NCBI GenBank assembly: GCA_946533615.1
Contig: CAMNBY010000293.1
Span: 1-8,177, forward strand
Length of the DNA stretch: 8,177 nucleotides
From: an uncultured Clostridia bacterium
Lineage (GTDB): Bacteria > Bacillota > Clostridia > Oscillospirales > Ruminococcaceae
Direction: 5' to 3'
In this document: positions 5,496-8,177 of the stretch, in pieces
Numbering within the stretch: the stretch's first letter is position 1
Layout: every line of letters begins with the position of its first letter
Notes under the pieces: model-generated
Databases searched by the model: none
What the model was told of the DNA's origin: nothing
What the model saw: the letters and a program-made list of their open reading frames with translations, nothing else
Program-made: the position numbers and the translations under genes

Positions 5496-7250
5496 ATGAA
5501 GAAGTTCAGGCTGAACAAGGCCGCGCTTTCGATCGCGACGGCTGTACTGATGGTGACATCAATGTTCTCGATGTTCGCGGGCTCTGCGGCAACGCCAAAC
5601 GAGGTAACGCTCTCGGCAGACAGGGAGAATGTTTCCGCAGGGGACAGGGTGAATGTTTCCGTCGGCTTCTCGCCTAATGATAAGGGCGCTGCGGGAATGA
5701 CCCTCAATCTGCACTACGATCCTTCCAAGGTGACTGTACATATCCCGACACAGGCAGAGCAGAGCGCCTACACCGTTCCCAGCAGCTTTTCGGTAATAAC
5801 CAACTATGATTACGCCAGCGGCATCGTTAGGATAGTAGCTGCAAATCTTATGAGCACAAACGTTACGTCGTCCACAGGGTTGGCTTTGGCGTCCTTTGAT
5901 GTCAAGAGCGGCGTCAGCGGCGATATTGATTTCAGCGTTGAGGTCGAGACCATGGTGGCTTCGTCCGACAGCGGCTATGTGAACGCGCCTTATCTGGCTC
6001 CCAGCATGAAGCTGAGCACAGGAAAGTCCGCATCGGCCGCGAAGGCCACGACAACCACAAAGGCCACGACTACGACCAAAGCAACAACGACCACCAAAGC
6101 CACAACTACCACAAAGGCTACCACTACTACTAAGGCAACGACCACCACCAAGGCCGCTACAACGACCAAGGCCACTACAACAGCTGCTCCCGAGACCACA
6201 ACAACGGTCGCCGAGACAGCCGCTCCCGTTACAACAACTCCGGCAGCCGTGACCGAGCCTTCCGCTCCCGAGGAGGAGCCGGCGCCCGTAGAGGTCCCCG
6301 TCACCGAGCCCGAAGAAGAGCCCGAGACCGCCGATTACAGCGACAGCGAGCCTGTATTCGTATACCTCCAGGAAGGCGGAGACTTCAACTCCGAGACAGC
6401 GGTCTATTATCAGATCCACCTTGCGGATTACATTCAGGACCGCTCGAAGCTCTATGACATCAAGGTAACTGTTCAGGCATCGAACGCCGCTAACGGCGGG
6501 CTTGGCATCATAGTTGACGGCGAGTGGGTAGTTGCCCACGAGAAGCTCCGCGACACCTCCGCACAGGTATGGGAGCTCGATGACATCGACCCCACAGCAG
6601 CCACCAGCGACGCGGTAGTGCAGCTTTACTATCTGAAAGACAACGCAGAGTTCAAGGTGCTGGGCGTAGAGGTCGTTGAGGCCAACAGCACGAGCGCTGA
6701 CACAGCTCCCGAGCCCGAAGAGATCACCGAGCCCGAGGACGAGCAGCCTGCTCCCGAGTCAAACGAGCAGCCTGCCGATACTGAAACAGAAGAAGAGATC
6801 GCGGCTCCCGAGGAAACTCCTGCAGAGGCTCCCAAGGCCGATGCAGCCGCAGAAGAAGACGAAGAAGACGGGGACGATGAAGCAGAAAACGCTAAGACCC
6901 CCGACGATGCCGAGGCGGACAAGGACGCCGACGCAGATGACACACAGGCCGAAGAGGCCGCAGAGACCAACGAGGATGAGGGCTCCGCAGCAGAGAACAA
7001 TGCGGAGAGCGGCGAGGCTGATGCTGGCATAGGAGAGGAACAGCAGGCCGAGCAGCCCGAGAGTGCAGCGGAGATAGAGGATACTGTCGTCCACGCCTCG
7101 CAGGAAGCTGACCGCAACAGCGGCGGCAACCCGGGCACAGGAAGCTCCAGAAGCCCGATACTCACCATAATAATGGTGCTTTGCGGACTTGAGATACTCT
7201 GGTCGCTGTTCGTTATAGTTTATAACAGAACGGTCGGCAAGAAAGACTAA
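5496..7250 (+). CDS. Cell-surface single-cohesin anchoring protein with Thr-rich linker, acidic stalk and C-terminal membrane anchor
   Basis: A 584-residue scaffoldin-like protein that should bind dockerins outside the cell. Residues 1-31 are a signal peptide (cleavage likely near AGSAA). About 36-155 is a cohesin-type beta-sandwich: VTLSADRENVSAGDRVNVSV, then NLHYDPSKVTV, an aromatic NYDYASGIVRIVAA strand and LALASFDVKSG, all classic cohesin positions. A linker of eight KATTTT-like hexapeptides (183-230) is followed by Pro/Glu-rich sequence. Residues about 280-396 form a second compact beta-rich module (QVWELDDIDP, VVQLYYLKDN) that I cannot name; a carbohydrate-binding fold is possible. About 400-535 is an Asp/Glu/Ala stalk. 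A membrane span (about 554-576) and basic tail NRTVGKKD end the protein. There is no LPXTG motif and no dockerin, so anchoring is by membrane. The ribosome site GGAGG is ideal. It is divergent from a dockerin hydrolase, its plausible ligand. Confidence 0.9.
   Translation: MKKFRLNKAALSIATAVLMVTSMFSMFAGSAATPNEVTLSADRENVSAGDRVNVSVGFSPNDKGAAGMTLNLHYDPSKVTVHIPTQAEQSAYTVPSSFSVITNYDYASGIVRIVAANLMSTNVTSSTGLALASFDVKSGVSGDIDFSVEVETMVASSDSGYVNAPYLAPSMKLSTGKSASAAKATTTTKATTTTKATTTTKATTTTKATTTTKATTTTKAATTTKATTTAAPETTTTVAETAAPVTTTPAAVTEPSAPEEEPAPVEVPVTEPEEEPETADYSDSEPVFVYLQEGGDFNSETAVYYQIHLADYIQDRSKLYDIKVTVQASNAANGGLGIIVDGEWVVAHEKLRDTSAQVWELDDIDPTAATSDAVVQLYYLKDNAEFKVLGVEVVEANSTSADTAPEPEEITEPEDEQPAPESNEQPADTETEEEIAAPEETPAEAPKADAAAEEDEEDGDDEAENAKTPDDAEADKDADADDTQAEEAAETNEDEGSAAENNAESGEADAGIGEEQQAEQPESAAEIEDTVVHASQEADRNSGGNPGTGSSRSPILTIIMVLCGLEILWSLFVIVYNRTVGKKD
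6042..6185 (+). repeat. Eight 18-bp repeats encoding KATTTT hexapeptides
   Basis: Eight in-frame 18-bp units within the cohesin gene. Six encode KATTTT exactly, the last two KAATTT and KATTTA. The Thr codons are mixed (ACA, ACC, ACG, ACT), and no two units are identical in DNA although the protein units are. This is a flexible, probably glycosylatable linker between the cohesin and the second module. Confidence 0.9.
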
Positions 7251-7254
7251 TTAG

Positions 7255-7290
7255 AAAGGGACTGCTGTAGGGCAGTCCTTTTCGTCTTTT
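7255..7290 (+). terminator. Intrinsic terminator of cohesin gene
   Basis: GGACTGC (7259-7265) pairs with GCAGTCC (7272-7278) around a 6-base loop. The stem is extended by AAAG against TTTT and followed by TTTTCGTCTTTT. It begins 5 bases after the stop codon. Confidence 0.87.
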
Positions 7291-7314
7291 AAGTGTAAGC
7301 GTTTTTACAGGCAG

Positions 7315-7350
7315 AAAAAACGGGCAGAGCCTTCGGGCACTGTCCGTTTT
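7315..7350 (-). terminator. Intrinsic terminator of convergent membrane-protein gene
   Basis: AAAACGGGCAG (7317-7327) pairs with CTGTCCGTTTT (7340-7350) with one G-T wobble. The top is a GCC-TTCG-GGC tetraloop helix across single A mismatches. On the minus strand six T follow the stem, so it serves the gene ending at 7377. The plus side also has TTTTGTGTTTT, so it could back up the cohesin terminator. Confidence 0.85.
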
Positions 7351-7376
7351 GTGTTTTGTGTTTGTATATCTGTTTA

Positions 7377-8177
7377 TCAGAGAACGCCCGCAAGCTTGAG
7401 GCCTACGAGAGCGCCCACAACGATGAGGGCGATGAGCGACCATTTCAGCAGCTTGCCGATGGTCTTCTTCTCCTGAGCCTTGTGCTTCTTGAACTGCTCG
7501 ATGGCGTCGGGCTCGAAGCCCTGGCGCTGGGTCTTGCCGCCAAGAGTGGGATTGAGCATATCGTCGATCTTGACGTTGCGGTACTTCTCCTCGCGGGTCA
7601 TTGCTGCGCCTCTGTCAGCGATCTCGTAGGGCGAATCCAGCCTGGTCTTGTCGTAGACCTTCATGTTGATGTCGTCCATCTTGAGGTCGGGAGTCTGAGG
7701 AGCGGCGAGGGTGTCGCCGTTGTTGAAGACGTGCTTGGTGTCAACGTCCTTCATGAACTGGTTGCGGCTCTTGTTTGCACGAAGCATCTGAACAAGGGCA
7801 GCGGTGTACATATTCTCTTCCTCTTCCTCCTCCTCGGGGACGTCGGTGAGGTTGATGTCGCTGGTCTCGTACTCGGTCTTTTCTGCCTCTTCGACAAGGC
7901 TCGTCTTGGGCTTTTTCTTCTTCAGGGTAGGAACGACCGTGCCGGAGGATGCGGCCTCTTCCTCGGCAGCAGGAGCAGCCGGAGAAGCAGGAGCAGCAGG
8001 AGCTGCGGGAGCTGCGGGTGCAGGCTTGGGTACGGGCTTGAAGGCGTTGTCCGCGTCGTCCTTGGTGAGGACGCTTGTCACGGGCTTCCTTATCATCTTG
8101 GGAGCGGGTCTCGAAGCGGAGTCACTGTCGTCGTCGGAGGAGGTGGACTTGAGCGAGAGCGGCTTGTGGCCTGTTAT
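7377..8177 (-). CDS. Pro/Ala-rich protein with C-terminal membrane segment, 5' end cut by window edge
   Basis: I do not recognise this protein. The frame is open to the right edge: 27 more codons lie upstream of the internal ATG at 8094-8096, reading ITGHKPLSLKSTSS and then an Asp/Ser cluster, with no ribosome site at the internal ATG. The true start is therefore probably at or just beyond 8177. The 266 visible residues run: basic/Ser-rich N-terminus, a Pro-Ala segment encoded by 9-bp repeats, a Lys cluster (LKKKKPK), an acidic EEEEEEE run, then a conserved-looking central region (NMYTAALVQMLRANKSRNQF and MTREEKYRNVKIDDMLNPTLGG), a Lys-rich helix, and a single hydrophobic segment at the very end (WSLIALIVVGALVGLKLAGVL). 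There is no room for a signal peptide in what is seen, so a tail-anchored protein with a cytoplasmic body is likely. Confidence 0.85.
   Translation of the reverse strand: MTGHKPLSLKSTSSDDDSDSASRPAPKMIRKPVTSVLTKDDADNAFKPVPKPAPAAPAAPAAPASPAAPAAEEEAASSGTVVPTLKKKKPKTSLVEEAEKTEYETSDINLTDVPEEEEEEENMYTAALVQMLRANKSRNQFMKDVDTKHVFNNGDTLAAPQTPDLKMDDINMKVYDKTRLDSPYEIADRGAAMTREEKYRNVKIDDMLNPTLGGKTQRQGFEPDAIEQFKKHKAQEKKTIGKLLKWSLIALIVVGALVGLKLAGVL
7972..8025 (-). repeat. 9-bp tandem repeats encoding Pro-Ala linker
   Basis: Six contiguous 9-bp units on the plus strand, variants of GGAGCAGCA (GGAGCAGCC, GGAGAAGCA, GGAGCAGCA, GGAGCTGCG twice, GGTGCAGGC). On the minus strand they encode Ala-Ala-Pro-like triplets. 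Copy-number change would stay in frame and only alter linker length. Confidence 0.8.

Noticed and set aside
6042..6185. CRISPR-like array
   Set aside because: The repeats are 18 bp, contiguous without spacers, and in frame inside a coding region; they encode a linker.
5559..6539. 326-codon minus-strand frame opposite the cohesin gene
   Set aside because: Its Gly/Ser/Cys/Arg-rich composition is the complement of the Thr-linker and cohesin codons; it has no ribosome site or known motif.

Overview
The window looks like chromosome from a Gram-positive gut or rumen Clostridia member of the Ruminococcus/Oscillospiraceae type. The reasons are a cohesin module facing a dockerin protein across one intergenic region, strong GGAGG-type ribosome sites, sigma-A promoters, intrinsic terminators, and GC-rich genes with AT-rich spacers. 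The species cannot be fixed from the sequence alone.

Left part (1-2953, all minus strand): a leucine biosynthesis cluster transcribed right to left. Its order is leuC (isopropylmalate isomerase large subunit), a small Dabb-domain protein, an unrecognised 129-residue protein, then leuD (small subunit). Gaps are 14, 46 and 23 bp, so this is very probably one operon, driven from an extended -10 promoter near 3040-3048. Beyond leuD a GC-rich hairpin may end the transcript. It is followed by the start of a zinc-ribbon membrane protein that runs off the left edge.

Middle (3217-3396, plus): a 59-residue small hydrophobic/basic protein of unknown role, ending at a long hairpin shared with the convergent gene to its right.

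Centre (3463-7250): the most interesting part. A secreted glucosaminidase-type peptidoglycan hydrolase with a cadherin-like domain and a C-terminal dockerin (minus) is divergently transcribed from a single-cohesin surface protein (plus). The cohesin protein has a Lys-Ala-Thr repeat linker, a second unrecognised beta-rich module, a long acidic stalk and a C-terminal transmembrane anchor. The roughly 500-bp spacer holds two near-consensus sigma-A promoters, a sequence motif common to both, a dyad overlapping one -35 box, and four tandem 8-bp repeats in the leader of the hydrolase gene. The simplest reading is that the cohesin protein displays dockerin proteins, possibly including this hydrolase, at the cell surface. 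That pairing is inferred from context, not shown.

Right part (7255-8177): two terminators separate the cohesin gene from a convergent gene for an unrecognised Pro/Ala-rich protein with a C-terminal membrane segment. Its 5' end lies outside the window.
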